Made by a program: the position numbers and the translations under genes. The notes below the pieces were generated by a model. That model did no database searches and was not told the DNA's origin. It saw only the letters and a program-made list of their open reading frames with translations. A stretch of 64,000 nt of DNA, taken from CAYXLI01 sp964464925 (GTDB lineage Bacteria; Acidobacteriota; Terriglobia; Bryobacterales; Bryobacteraceae). Location: NCBI GenBank assembly GCA_964464925.1, contig CAYXLI010000025.1, forward strand, positions 25,309-89,308, in the 5' to 3' direction. The stretch's first letter is position 1. Each line of letters starts with the position of its first letter. Below are positions 25,729-34,789 of the stretch, in pieces.

Positions 25729-26934
25729 ATGAACCCTCAGGATATTCAAGAAGCTGCCGTCCGTATACGGCCTGAGATTTACGAATCGCCGCTGGTGCAC
25801 TCAAAGACACTCTCCGGCATGACCGGCAACGAGATTTACCTGAAGCTCGACAACCTGCAAATGACGGGGTCTTTCAAGGAGCGCGGTGCGCTGAATCGAA
25901 TACTCACCATGACCGAAGACGAGAGACGGCGCGGCGTGGTGGCGGCATCTGCGGGTAATCATGGACAGGCGGTCGCTTATCATGCGGCCCGGCGGGGGAT
26001 TCCGGTTCAAATTTGGATGCCGCGTTACACCCCGCTGATCAAGCTGTCGGCAACGCGTGCCTACGGCGCAGACGTCATTCTCCACGGCAACAGCTACGAC
26101 GAGGCATATGAAGCCGCGGTGGAAGAGAGCCGCAGGCGGAACGCGGCGTTTGTCCACGCTTTCGATGATTATGCGGTGATCGCCGGGCAAGGAACGATCG
26201 GCCTGGAGATCATGACGCAGAATCCCGCGATCGACGTTGTGGTGACGGCGGTTGGCGGAGGTGGCCTCGCCGCTGGGGTCGGTTGCGCGGTGAAAGGTCG
26301 CGATCCTGGTGTCGAGGTCCTCGGAGTACAAACGTCCCGGCTGCCGTCGATGCAAGCAGCGCTGCGAGAGGAGCAGCCGGTGGCGGTGCCGGCTGCATCC
26401 ACCATAGCGGACGGCATTGCCGTAAGAAAGGCCGGCACGCTCACTTTACCTCTGGTGCGCCAATATGTCGATCGCATTGTCACGGTGGATGAGGATGAAA
26501 TCGCGGAAGCGATTCTGGTGCTGTTGGAGCAGGAGAAAACACTTGCCGAGGGCGCTGGGGCGGTTGCACTCGCCGCCGTTCTTCAGCGGAAGACGGGCCA
26601 TCGCGGAAAGAGAATCGCGGTGCTGGTTTCCGGAGGCAACCTGGACGTAAACCTGCTTGCGAAGATCATCGAACAAGGTCTCGTCCGCGATGGCAGACGT
26701 TTACGGCTGCGGGTGCGACTTCCGGATTATCCTGGCGCTCTCGAAAGACTTGCAGCCGTGATTGCAAGAACCAACGCAAACATCGTCGAAACGCAGCACA
26801 ATCGCGCGCACTACGGCGTGAGCCTGAGTGAGACCGCCATTGACATCACCATGGAAACGCGCGGACGCGACCACGTGGCCGAGTTGTTGGCATCGCTGAA
26901 GGAAGCGCATTACGAGTTCGCCGTTGTGGAATAA
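25729..26934 (+). CDS. ilvA: Threonine ammonia-lyase with C-terminal ACT domain
   Basis: PLP-dependent threonine dehydratase, converting L-threonine to 2-oxobutanoate and ammonia, the first committed step of isoleucine synthesis. The PLP lysine is K50 in TGSFKERGA; the phosphate-binding glycine loop is GGGGLAAGV (about 177-185). After the catalytic domain (to about 320) a single ACT domain (about 327-400: LPDYPGALERLAAVIARTNANI) suggests amino-acid feedback regulation. At 401 residues it is the short form rather than the roughly 510-residue two-ACT biosynthetic type, so a catabolic (TdcB-like) role is an alternative. A terminator hairpin and candidate leader peptide precede it, hinting at attenuation. 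Confidence 0.9.
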   Translation: MNPQDIQEAAVRIRPEIYESPLVHSKTLSGMTGNEIYLKLDNLQMTGSFKERGALNRILTMTEDERRRGVVAASAGNHGQAVAYHAARRGIPVQIWMPRYTPLIKLSATRAYGADVILHGNSYDEAYEAAVEESRRRNAAFVHAFDDYAVIAGQGTIGLEIMTQNPAIDVVVTAVGGGGLAAGVGCAVKGRDPGVEVLGVQTSRLPSMQAALREEQPVAVPAASTIADGIAVRKAGTLTLPLVRQYVDRIVTVDEDEIAEAILVLLEQEKTLAEGAGAVALAAVLQRKTGHRGKRIAVLVSGGNLDVNLLAKIIEQGLVRDGRRLRLRVRLPDYPGALERLAAVIARTNANIVETQHNRAHYGVSLSETAIDITMETRGRDHVAELLASLKEAHYEFAVVE

Positions 26935-26949
26935 CCGGAATTCGGACGC

Positions 26950-26980
26950 AAAAAAATGCCCGGGGAAAAATCCCCGGGCA
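26950..26980 (-). terminator. Intrinsic terminator of gyrA
   Basis: A perfect ten-pair stem (TGCCCGGGGA at 26957-26966 and TCCCCGGGCA at 26971-26980) with an AAAA loop. On the minus strand it is followed by seven T residues (complement of the A run at 26950-26956), so it terminates gyrA, whose stop is 24 bases away. On the plus strand there is no T run, though the stem could still hinder read-through from ilvA. Confidence 0.88.
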
Positions 26981-27003
26981 CGTGAGCTCAATCGATTTGT
27001 GAA

Positions 27004-29601
27004 TTACTGAAGCGGAAGGTCGTTCTGCCCGTTCTCTTCAGACTTCTCGGCAGCTTCCGGAATGACGCACGCCGCTGCAACGCGATCGCCGTCCTCCATC
27101 TTCACCAGCCGCACGCCCTGTGTCGAGCGGCCCGCCTGCCGAATCTCGCCGGATTCGATGCGGATGATCTTCCCGTTTTGCGTGATGATCATCAGCTCGG
27201 AATCTTCACGAACCACCAGAACATTCATGACCTTCCCGATCTTTGGAGTGGTTTTGATCAGCGTCACGCCCTTCGCGCCGCGAGCCGTCAGCCGGTACTC
27301 GCTGGCCGGAGTGCGCTTGCCGAAGCCGTTCTCGCTGATGGTAAGTACGAGAGGATCTTCGTTCTCTCCGATAATCTCGACACCGACGATATGATCGCCG
27401 CCGGCCAGATTCATCGCGCGGACACCACGGGCCGGCCGGCCCATCGCACGCACTTCGTCTTCCTTGAACCGGACCGCCATTCCTTCATGCGATCCGAGGA
27501 ACATAAAGTCCTTACCGGTAGTCTGTCTTGCCGCAATCAACTCATCGCCCTCGTCGAGCGAAACAGCGATGATGCCGCGCGACATCGGATTATCGAATTC
27601 GGACAATTCGCATTTCTTGATCACACCCTGCTTGGTGACCATTACGATGTAGCGATCTGGAACGAACTCCCGGACAGTCAGGAACGCCTTTACCGATTCG
27701 TCGTCCTGCAGGTTGATCAGGCTGGAGATGTTCTTGCCCTTGCCCGTCGTACCCGCATCCGGGATGTTGTAGATCTTCAGCCAGTAGACCCGGCCCTTGT
27801 TCGTGAAGATGAGCAGATAGGCATGCGTCGACGCGATGATCAGGTGCTCCACGAAGTCTTCACTTCGCGTTCCCATGCCGATGCGTCCCTTGCCGCCGCG
27901 CGTCTGGCGATGGTAGGTGTCGATCGGTGTCCGCTTCAGGTAGCCGCCGTGCGTGACGGTCACCGCCACGTCCTCTTCCTGCACCAGGTCTTCGATGTTG
28001 ATCTCGCCGGTGTCTTCGATGATCTGCGTCCGGCGCTCGTCCCCGTAGTCCTTGATGACTTCCTTCAGCTCCTTCACGATCAGGTTGCGCAGAACCTTCT
28101 CGGAGCCCAGGATTTCCTGGTATTCGGCGATCATGCGCTGGATCTCGGCCAGTTCATCGAGGATCTTCTGCTGCTCCATGCCGGTGAGGCGCTGAAGTTG
28201 CAGCTCGATGATGGCCTGCGCCTGACGCTCGGTGAAGCGCGGCCCGCGCTCCCCTGCCCCGATCAGCGCCGCGTACTCCTTCGCTTCGGCGGGCGTGATG
28301 AAATCCATCAACGCTTCGCGTGCTTCCTTGGGAGTCTTCGATGCGCGGATCAGCTCAATCACGCGGTCGATATTGCGCAGTGCCCGCTCGAATCCGAGCA
28401 GGAGATGCTCGCGCTCGCGCGCCTTGCGCAGCAGGTAGTCGGTACGGCGGCGGACAACATCGATCCGGTGCTCAATGAAGCGCCGGATGCAATCGAGAAT
28501 GCCCAGCTCGCGCGGCTGCCCGTTCACGATGGACAGCATGATGACGCCGAAGTTGATCTGCATCTGCGTGTGCTTGTGCAGTTTGTTCAGAATCTCTTCG
28601 GGTTGCTCGCCTCGCTTCAGCTCCTTCTCGATGCGCATGCCGTCGCGTTCGCTTTCGTCGCGGATTTCCGAGATCCCTTCGATCTTCTTCTCGTTCACCA
28701 GGCCCGCAATCTGTTCGATCAGCCGTGCCTTGTTCACCTGGTAAGGCAGCTCGGTGACGATGAGGGCTTCACGATCCTTGCCGATGTCTTCCGTAGATGT
28801 TTTCGCGCGCAGCTTCAGCGTGCCGCGGCCCTTGGTGAAGTAGTCGTAGATGCCCTGCTGGCCGAGCAGGAAGCCGCCGGTCGGGAAGTCCGGACCGGGC
28901 ACAACCTTCATCAACTCCGGCAGCGTCAACGCCGGATTCTGAATCATCGCAATCGTAGCGTTGACGATTTCGGTGAGATTGTGCGGCGGGATGTTGGTGG
29001 CCATGCCGACCGCAATGCCTGAGCTGCCGTTGATCAACAGATTCGGAACGCGGGTGGGGAGAACTTCCGGTTCCTGCTCACTGTCGTCGTAGTTGGAGCG
29101 GAAGTCAACCGTCTCCTTGTCGATGTCCTCCAGCAGCGAAGCAGCAATGCGCGAAAGACGCGCCTCCGTATATCGCATAGCCGCCGGCGGATCGCCGTCG
29201 ACCGAACCAAAGTTTCCTTGCCCATCTATGAGGGGATAGCGCATCGAGAACGGCTGCGCCATACGGACCAACGCATCGTACACCGCCGTGTCGCCGTGCG
29301 GGTGGAACTTACCAAGCACTTCGCCGACGATCTTGGCGCACTTGCGCGTGGGGCGGTTGAAGTTCAACCCCATTTCCGACATGCCGTAAAGAATGCGGCG
29401 ATGCACGGGCTTCAAACCGTCACGAATATCGGGAAGCGCGCGCCCGATGATAACGCTCATCGAATAGTCGAGATACGAGCGCCGCATCTCGTCTTCGATG
29501 TTGACCGGGATCAGGTTCCGGTTGCCGTCTCCACCGAGCGGGATTTGCCCGCCTCCAGGCGGAGGTCCGGACGGAGGACCAGGATTGTTCGGATCTGCCA
29601 A
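27004..29601 (-). CDS. gyrA: DNA gyrase subunit A
   Basis: The 865-residue breakage-reunion subunit of DNA gyrase. The catalytic Tyr is Y144 in AAMRYTEARL. The quinolone-determining region reads HPHGDTAVYD, with Thr105 at the position of E. coli Ser83 and Asp109 at Asp87. The GyrA-box is QTRGGKG, a slight variant of QRRGGKG, and six C-terminal beta-pinwheel blades follow. About 22 extra Pro/Gly-rich residues precede the usual IPVNIEDEM start. The start is TTG at 29601 with a strong GAGGAG (29607-29612) five bases upstream, so the extension is probably real. No gyrB is near. Confidence 0.96.
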   Translation of the reverse strand: MADPNNPGPPSGPPPGGGQIPLGGDGNRNLIPVNIEDEMRRSYLDYSMSVIIGRALPDIRDGLKPVHRRILYGMSEMGLNFNRPTRKCAKIVGEVLGKFHPHGDTAVYDALVRMAQPFSMRYPLIDGQGNFGSVDGDPPAAMRYTEARLSRIAASLLEDIDKETVDFRSNYDDSEQEPEVLPTRVPNLLINGSSGIAVGMATNIPPHNLTEIVNATIAMIQNPALTLPELMKVVPGPDFPTGGFLLGQQGIYDYFTKGRGTLKLRAKTSTEDIGKDREALIVTELPYQVNKARLIEQIAGLVNEKKIEGISEIRDESERDGMRIEKELKRGEQPEEILNKLHKHTQMQINFGVIMLSIVNGQPRELGILDCIRRFIEHRIDVVRRRTDYLLRKAREREHLLLGFERALRNIDRVIELIRASKTPKEAREALMDFITPAEAKEYAALIGAGERGPRFTERQAQAIIELQLQRLTGMEQQKILDELAEIQRMIAEYQEILGSEKVLRNLIVKELKEVIKDYGDERRTQIIEDTGEINIEDLVQEEDVAVTVTHGGYLKRTPIDTYHRQTRGGKGRIGMGTRSEDFVEHLIIASTHAYLLIFTNKGRVYWLKIYNIPDAGTTGKGKNISSLINLQDDESVKAFLTVREFVPDRYIVMVTKQGVIKKCELSEFDNPMSRGIIAVSLDEGDELIAARQTTGKDFMFLGSHEGMAVRFKEDEVRAMGRPARGVRAMNLAGGDHIVGVEIIGENEDPLVLTISENGFGKRTPASEYRLTARGAKGVTLIKTTPKIGKVMNVLVVREDSELMIITQNGKIIRIESGEIRQAGRSTQGVRLVKMEDGDRVAAACVIPEAAEKSEENGQNDLPLQ

Positions 29602-29750
29602 AATAACTCCTCTACACGGCGGTGCTGTTCGCTATCTCTTCGCCGTGGATTATGGACTGGTGAATACTCTTTATTTTAGCAGAAAAACAGGCACTTAGGC
29701 GCCGTGTAAGCGTGTCCTCAATTAGTGTGCAATGAGCGACATAGCGGTAG
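29602..29750. promoter_or_regulatory. gyrA leader with strong ribosome-binding site
   Basis: This 149-base gap carries GAGGAG (minus strand, 29607-29612) five bases before the TTG start of gyrA. A TAAAAT box (complement near 29672-29677) could be a -10, but no -35 sits at proper distance. Nothing else is evident. Confidence 0.4.
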
Positions 29751-30662
29751 TTACTTCAGCGCGAATTTTGAGACGCGCCAGTTCTTGATTTCGGCAACAT
29801 AGATCGATCCCTCGGAGTCAACCGCAAGGTGATGCGCGAAGTCCAGCTTGCCGGGTACTTTGCCATAAGACGAAAGAACCCCGAGCACCTGCCCCTCGAG
29901 GTTCAGCTTCAGGATGCGGTTATTCACGCCGTCGCACATGTAGATCGCGTTCTCGCGCGCCACATAGTAAAGCCCCCACGGTGACCCCAGCCCCGTCCAT
30001 TTTGCGAGGAACGTGCCGTTCTCATCGAATACCTGTACTCGGTTGTTGTTCCTGTCCGCGACGTAGACACGGCCTCGATTATCCACCGCCACGTCATGTA
30101 CCAGGTTGAACTCGCCGTCACCGGTTCCCTTCTTCCCCCACTGCATTTTGTAGATCATGTCCGGACCGAACTTCGCCACGCGGGAATTCTGATAGCCGTC
30201 CGAGACATAGAAGTCGCCGTTCGCCGCCCAGGCCACGCTGGTCGGCTCATTGAATGCGTCCTTGCTTTCGTTGTTGCCGTTGCGGTTGCCTGGCTGCGCG
30301 ATCACACCGAGTACGCGGCCGAGCGTATCGAACTTCAGCACTGCGTGTCCTTTCACGTCAACCGCCCAGATATTCCCGTCGGGGGCGACACGCATGCCGT
30401 GCGATGTCTTGACGGGCACCTCACTCCACGCCTGCAGCATATTGCCGTCTTTGTCAAATTGGATCACCGGATGCGCGCCGCGGTTGAATACCCACACATT
30501 GTTGTTCTTGTCGACGTCCACACCGGAAGTCTCACCGAAGTTCCAGCCCTTCGGCAGCTTCGCCCAGTTCAGGACAACATGGTGCGGCAGCGCGGGGCCC
30601 GACTTCAGTTCCTCGCCGCAGAGCGGGAGACAAAACAGCAGTGCAATTGCGACTCGTGTCAT
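29751..30662 (-). CDS. Secreted NHL-repeat beta-propeller protein
   Basis: A 303-residue exported protein made almost entirely of NHL repeats. Repeated blocks are GVDVDKNNNVWVFNR, GMRVAPDGNIWAVDV, SVAWAANGDFYVSDG, DVAVDNRGRVYVADR and HLAVDSEGSIYVAEI, giving a six-bladed propeller. The ATG at 30662 opens the signal peptide (MTRVAIALLFCLPLCGEE) and lies 11 bases after the upstream stop; an ATG 36 bases earlier would overlap that gene and spoil the signal. Peptidylglycine lyase-type propellers look similar, but no catalytic assignment can be made. It is co-transcribed with the CRTAC1-like protein upstream. Confidence 0.8.
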   Translation of the reverse strand: MTRVAIALLFCLPLCGEELKSGPALPHHVVLNWAKLPKGWNFGETSGVDVDKNNNVWVFNRGAHPVIQFDKDGNMLQAWSEVPVKTSHGMRVAPDGNIWAVDVKGHAVLKFDTLGRVLGVIAQPGNRNGNNESKDAFNEPTSVAWAANGDFYVSDGYQNSRVAKFGPDMIYKMQWGKKGTGDGEFNLVHDVAVDNRGRVYVADRNNNRVQVFDENGTFLAKWTGLGSPWGLYYVARENAIYMCDGVNNRILKLNLEGQVLGVLSSYGKVPGKLDFAHHLAVDSEGSIYVAEIKNWRVSKFALK

Positions 30663-30672
30663 GCGGGAGAGC

Positions 30673-33600
30673 CTATCGCAATCCCGTCTTCGCTGCAACG
30701 AGCGGCCGGATGAGGCGCAGCGCCGGCCTCGTGTTATACGTCTTCACGTAATCGCGATGCGCGGTATCGTCAGGGTAATGCTCGTTGGGCGGGTATGGGA
30801 AACGGCTCATGCCGTGAAATGGCAATGGCGTTGTCGTCTGCGAGTATGCCGTATTCGCATCGCGATCCTTCGCCCATCCGTCCACCAGCAGCAGGAAGTC
30901 CCTAGTCCAGCCGGTCTTCAGAGGGGGCAAAGCCTTCGCGTCGAACAGCAGTTTCAGCTCATCTCCGGAGCCCATCACGATGAGCTTGTCATCCACGGCC
31001 GCGGCAAGCTCAGACACATCGCCGTAGCGCGTGTAGAGGCCTGGCGTAGGGTTCCAAAGACTGGAAGGCATGGCGTTGTTATAAGAAAAGCGCTCCGGCT
31101 GTTTGCGCTCGGGATGGATGACCGAAGGAGAGAAGCCGCGAAAGTGAAGCTCGGCCGTATCCTGCCGAACCGTGGTAAGCCGCACATTGGGCTGGCTCGG
31201 ATTCTCGCCGAGGAAGATTTCATCCCAATACACGCAGAGGTTCGTCACGATTCGTACCTCCCGAGATTCCGACAGAAACTTGCCCGTGAGGTCCACTGCA
31301 ATCGTCTTTGGCTTGCCGGCGGGCATTCCCATGTCTTCCAGCACGGTCTTCCATTCCCCATTCCCGTCGCGGACCTGGAGGTAAGGTGGAATCAGCCCGC
31401 CCTTGCCCTCCTGCGCCACAGAAAGAAACGTGCTGCCATCAGCCCAATCCACCCACCCGTTGAGCACGAGCACCGCACGATTGTCCTTCGCCGCGCTCTT
31501 GCCAAAATCGAGCGTCAACGTGTGCAGGCCCGCCACTCCGTTCAGCGAGCGTTCAAAAGTGTCCGCATAAGTTTTGTCCTTCGCCAGCAGCTTCGCCAGC
31601 ACATCCCGGTGAGCGTCATCGCGCGCCGAAACCGGACGCACCGGGTGATCGACACCATACAAACGAAACTCCGGAAACGGCGGCGCTTTGAACTTCTCGT
31701 TCGTATAGATCGCCGTTGTCTGCGGATGGTCCACGGCGATCAACCGCACATGATCCAGGTAGGCCACCTCGCTCAGTTCCTCGGTGATGCGCACTTCATA
31801 CTTCCCGTTCAAAGGCTTGAGTGAATTCCCAGGAATCTGGATGTACTCGTCGTGGTCTACCGGGAAGTACTCGCCATCGCCAGAACTGGCGCCCAGCGGG
31901 GCGACTCCGAGCACGTCCGTAATGTACTCAAACCCTTCACCATTCCAAGTCCAGATAATCGGGCAGGAACCGGAGAGCCGCTGCGCTTCCTGATAAGAGT
32001 ACGTCTTGCCGGCGGCCTGGCGAATTTCGTTCTGGATCAGTCCGTTTGGCCAGGTGATGCGAACCGTGTCGGCGCTCTTCTCCGCACCAATGCCGAAGCT
32101 GAGAGGGAGTCCCATGTAGATCTGTTTCTGATACCGCGCTCCAGCCTTGACCTCGATCTCGGCGTAGGGCGCGAGTTTCAGATTCTTGATGCCCTGGAGG
32201 CGGACTCGAAGCCAGTTGTTCCCGGGTATTGTCTGGTTTGTGAGAATGCTCGCCGCATTGTTCGACACGCAGGCCAGATCGATACGTCCGTCCGCATTCG
32301 TGTCCGTTGCCGCAATCGAAGCGCACTCTGGTACCTGAGTGGAAGCAGCACGAGATCCGCTCCTATAAACCCGCCCGCCGGAGATGACATCGGCGATGCC
32401 GCGGTTCTCCAGGTCCGCCACCACGAACGCGCTGCCCTGTCCAATGGCGCCGGCGTCGGACACCTTGCCCGCGTTGTTGCGCACCCAGCGGACCTGGCCG
32501 GACAACGAATATAGGACATCCGGCGCCCCGTTGTTATCGAGGTCATATACAGCCAAGTGCCCGGCACCCGCAGGAATCGGAAAGTCTTCCGCGGTGAATT
32601 TGCCGGCGAGCCGGTCACGGTAGAGCACGGCGCCACGGTCTTTGTACGAAATCAGCAGGTCCGTACCTTTCGTGTCCGGAACTGTACGGAAGGCTACAGC
32701 CGAAATGGCTTCGCTTCGTAGAAACGGGAGATCCGAGGTGTGGTCGGCGAAACCGCCTGCCCCTTGGTTGCGAAACATGTAAGATGTCTTACCCAGTAAA
32801 ACAAGGTCGAGATCATAGTCGTGATCGTAGTCGATCCAGATGGCCGCCGCGAACGGCTCTTTCGGAAGCGATGCGTTCACCGGAACAAATTTCCCCTTCT
32901 GATTCTCCAGCAGCACCGGGCCATCCGCAGTGAGAACACAGAGGTCGGTCAGACCGTCATTGTTGAAATCGGCAGGGACCACGTCAAGAATTCCTTTGAG
33001 AGCCGAGATGGGTCCACCCGGATCGAGCCGAATTCCTTCCGCGGACCAAACCAGCAAAACCGGCTTGCCAGCGCCGGAGACATCCACAAACCGGACACCT
33101 GCAGCCGGACCCGCGATCGCACGGGAAGCGAACTTCACCTGGGCGGGTTCGCCGGTTGGCGGCTTATCCTCAGTGACGTCGAAGATCTCAGCCCACTCGC
33201 TCCACTCGACGTCTTCCTGCGAGCCCTCCTGCTGCTTCTTCAGGCTTTGGAAAGTCTCCAACTCGTGGCGCGCTTCCTGCGTCTTCCCTGCGACGCGGTA
33301 TGCGTTGTAGAGCTGGAAATGCGGAGCGGCCAGATTCGGATCGAGCGCCGCTGCCTCGGCGAATTCTCTTTGTGCGTCCTCATTGCGCCCCTCGAGTTTG
33401 TATAACGTGGCCAAGTTGTAGTGAGAAATCGGTTCGCGCGGGACCAGACGGATCATCTGTTCGAATTGAGCAATCGCCTTTTCGGCCTCTCCCGCTTTCT
33501 TGTAGGTAATGCCCAGATTGAACCACGTGTGAGGCAGCTTCGGATCGGCCTTCTGTACCTTCTCGAGCAAGGCTATGGCTTCTGAAGTCCGGCCGGCGCG

Positions 33601-33807
33601 CAGCAGGGCGAGAGCGTAGTTGAGTTGCTCGCGAGTGGAGTTTGGAGCCAGCTTCAGCGCCTTGGCGAACTCGTCGACAGATTCCTTTTGTGTGGTCGGG
33701 TTTTCATAAAACGCCTTGCCGAGATTCCGATGCCGGGCTAGTTGTTCCTCCAACGGAGGGGCAGGCTGCAGGAAGGCAAGAAGGGCGAGAACTGGGAGGA
33801 AGCGCAT
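30673..33807 (-). CDS. Secreted TPR, FG-GAP/VCBS and ASPIC/UnbV protein (CRTAC1-like)
   Basis: A 1044-residue exported protein. A short signal peptide (MRFLPVLALLAFLQ) is followed by about four to five TPRs (residues 25-195). An integrin-like FG-GAP/VCBS propeller (about 225-515) has blades such as DFNNDGLTDLCVL and DLDNNGAPDVLYS carrying calcium-type DxDxDG loops. An ASPIC/UnbV domain (about 520-600: GNNWLRVRLQG...ITWPNG) comes next, then about 430 residues of beta-rich sequence starting WTWNGEGFEYITDVLG. Members are abundant in Acidobacteriota and Planctomycetota and assumed to be surface or periplasmic. The C-terminal part is not a domain I can name. The next gene is an NHL protein. Confidence 0.85.
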   Translation of the reverse strand: MRFLPVLALLAFLQPAPPLEEQLARHRNLGKAFYENPTTQKESVDEFAKALKLAPNSTREQLNYALALLRAGRTSEAIALLEKVQKADPKLPHTWFNLGITYKKAGEAEKAIAQFEQMIRLVPREPISHYNLATLYKLEGRNEDAQREFAEAAALDPNLAAPHFQLYNAYRVAGKTQEARHELETFQSLKKQQEGSQEDVEWSEWAEIFDVTEDKPPTGEPAQVKFASRAIAGPAAGVRFVDVSGAGKPVLLVWSAEGIRLDPGGPISALKGILDVVPADFNNDGLTDLCVLTADGPVLLENQKGKFVPVNASLPKEPFAAAIWIDYDHDYDLDLVLLGKTSYMFRNQGAGGFADHTSDLPFLRSEAISAVAFRTVPDTKGTDLLISYKDRGAVLYRDRLAGKFTAEDFPIPAGAGHLAVYDLDNNGAPDVLYSLSGQVRWVRNNAGKVSDAGAIGQGSAFVVADLENRGIADVISGGRVYRSGSRAASTQVPECASIAATDTNADGRIDLACVSNNAASILTNQTIPGNNWLRVRLQGIKNLKLAPYAEIEVKAGARYQKQIYMGLPLSFGIGAEKSADTVRITWPNGLIQNEIRQAAGKTYSYQEAQRLSGSCPIIWTWNGEGFEYITDVLGVAPLGASSGDGEYFPVDHDEYIQIPGNSLKPLNGKYEVRITEELSEVAYLDHVRLIAVDHPQTTAIYTNEKFKAPPFPEFRLYGVDHPVRPVSARDDAHRDVLAKLLAKDKTYADTFERSLNGVAGLHTLTLDFGKSAAKDNRAVLVLNGWVDWADGSTFLSVAQEGKGGLIPPYLQVRDGNGEWKTVLEDMGMPAGKPKTIAVDLTGKFLSESREVRIVTNLCVYWDEIFLGENPSQPNVRLTTVRQDTAELHFRGFSPSVIHPERKQPERFSYNNAMPSSLWNPTPGLYTRYGDVSELAAAVDDKLIVMGSGDELKLLFDAKALPPLKTGWTRDFLLLVDGWAKDRDANTAYSQTTTPLPFHGMSRFPYPPNEHYPDDTAHRDYVKTYNTRPALRLIRPLVAAKTGLR

Positions 33808-33822
33808 CCAAAGCTATTGTAA

Positions 33823-33851
33823 GGCGGGCAAACCCGGTTCGGTCTGCCCGC
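33823..33851 (-). terminator. Hairpin after the BY-kinase gene
   Basis: An eight-pair perfect stem (GGCGGGCA at 33823-33830, TGCCCGCC at 33844-33851) lies just past the stop of the minus-strand BY-kinase gene. The loop is 13 bases and may pair internally. Only a short TTACAAT tail follows on the minus strand, so it is a weak intrinsic terminator at best. Confidence 0.45.
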
Positions 33852-33859
33852 CCGATAGC

Positions 33860-34774
33860 CTAGTCGCTACCGCCTTCGTCGTTGCGGGCGTAGTAGTAGG
33901 AATGGTAGTACGTGTACTTGGAGTAAAGTTCGCCGCGACGAGCACCGTTCACGATGATGCCGAGGACGTTGTTCTCGCAGAGCGACTGCATTGCACGCGT
34001 GATCGAGTCGATCGTGGTGGTACCCACGCGAACCACGATTACCGTTCCCGAGCACAGAGTGGAGAGCAGATTCGCGTCGGCCGCAAACAACAGAGGAGGG
34101 CTGTCGAGGATGACCCACTTGAATGCGCGGGGCAACTGATCGATCATTACCTTCATCTCGCGCAGGTTCAGGAGTTCCAGCGGGTTGATCACCGATTCGC
34201 CGGCAGGCAGAACGTAAAGACCGGCGCCGGCAACTCGCCTGATGCAGTTCTCGAGTTTGGCCCTGCCCTGCAGGTAGTCCGTCAAACCCGGAGTCCGGTC
34301 AAGCTGAAACATCGAATGTGCGATCGGACGCCGAAAATCGCAATCGATCAGCAGCGTAGGGTTGTTGGCGAGCTGGGCTTCCGCCAGCGCCAGGTTCACC
34401 GCGGCGAACGACTTGCCCTCCGCCGGGGAAGGGCTGGTGACCACCAGGGAGCTGATCGGCTGCAGCGTCTGCAGGTGATTCAACCGCGTACGCAGCGTCC
34501 GAAATTCTTCCGCGGGCGCTTCGTGCGGCTTGTTCGAGTCAATCAAGTGTGAGTCCACTGATGGCGTGAACGGCACTTCCTGAATGCGACTTAAGAAGTC
34601 CGGTCCGATCCGAAGATCAGTCGGCCTGGTGATCAATGACTCCGGCTGCTCTGCGATCACAGCCGTTGCTGTAGTCGGGCCTTCTCCGGATGCGGGTTCA
34701 GCGGGTGCGGGCGGTCCAGGCGGAACGAAACCTGCCTGCTCGGCACGCCGCAATGCATCATGTACTCGACTCAT
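33860..34774 (-). CDS. CpsD/CapB-type bacterial tyrosine kinase
   Basis: A 304-residue cytoplasmic BY-kinase that controls exopolysaccharide polymerisation and export by autophosphorylation. The oligomerisation motif ExxRxxR is E89-R92-R95 (EEFRTLR). Walker A is SPSPAEGKS (114-122), Walker A' LLIDCDFRRP (141-150), Walker B WVILDSPP (about 220). The C-terminus holds a cluster of seven tyrosines (284, 287, 289, 290, 293-295), the autophosphorylation tail. It has no membrane domain of its own; the Wzz-like partner is the gene just upstream, so the system is of the split CpsC/CpsD type. A GGAGG lies five bases before the ATG. Confidence 0.92.
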   Translation of the reverse strand: MSRVHDALRRAEQAGFVPPGPPAPAEPASGEGPTTATAVIAEQPESLITRPTDLRIGPDFLSRIQEVPFTPSVDSHLIDSNKPHEAPAEEFRTLRTRLNHLQTLQPISSLVVTSPSPAEGKSFAAVNLALAEAQLANNPTLLIDCDFRRPIAHSMFQLDRTPGLTDYLQGRAKLENCIRRVAGAGLYVLPAGESVINPLELLNLREMKVMIDQLPRAFKWVILDSPPLLFAADANLLSTLCSGTVIVVRVGTTTIDSITRAMQSLCENNVLGIIVNGARRGELYSKYTYYHSYYYARNDEGGSD

Positions 34775-34789
34775 TAGATCCTCCGAGAC

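Noticed and set aside
26957..26980. The strong hairpin as terminator of ilvA on the plus strand
   Set aside because: The T run lies on the minus-strand side; on the plus strand the stem is followed by CGTGAGCT.
27178..29022. Long plus-strand frame of 614 codons opposite gyrA
   Set aside because: It is the complementary-strand shadow of gyrA, whose identity is certain; its translation shows no conserved motif and has the Arg/Asp/His bias of an antisense frame.
29660..29740. sigma70 promoter for gyrA based on TAAAAT box
   Set aside because: No hexamer resembling TTGACA lies 16-18 bases upstream of the TAAAAT box, so I did not call a promoter.
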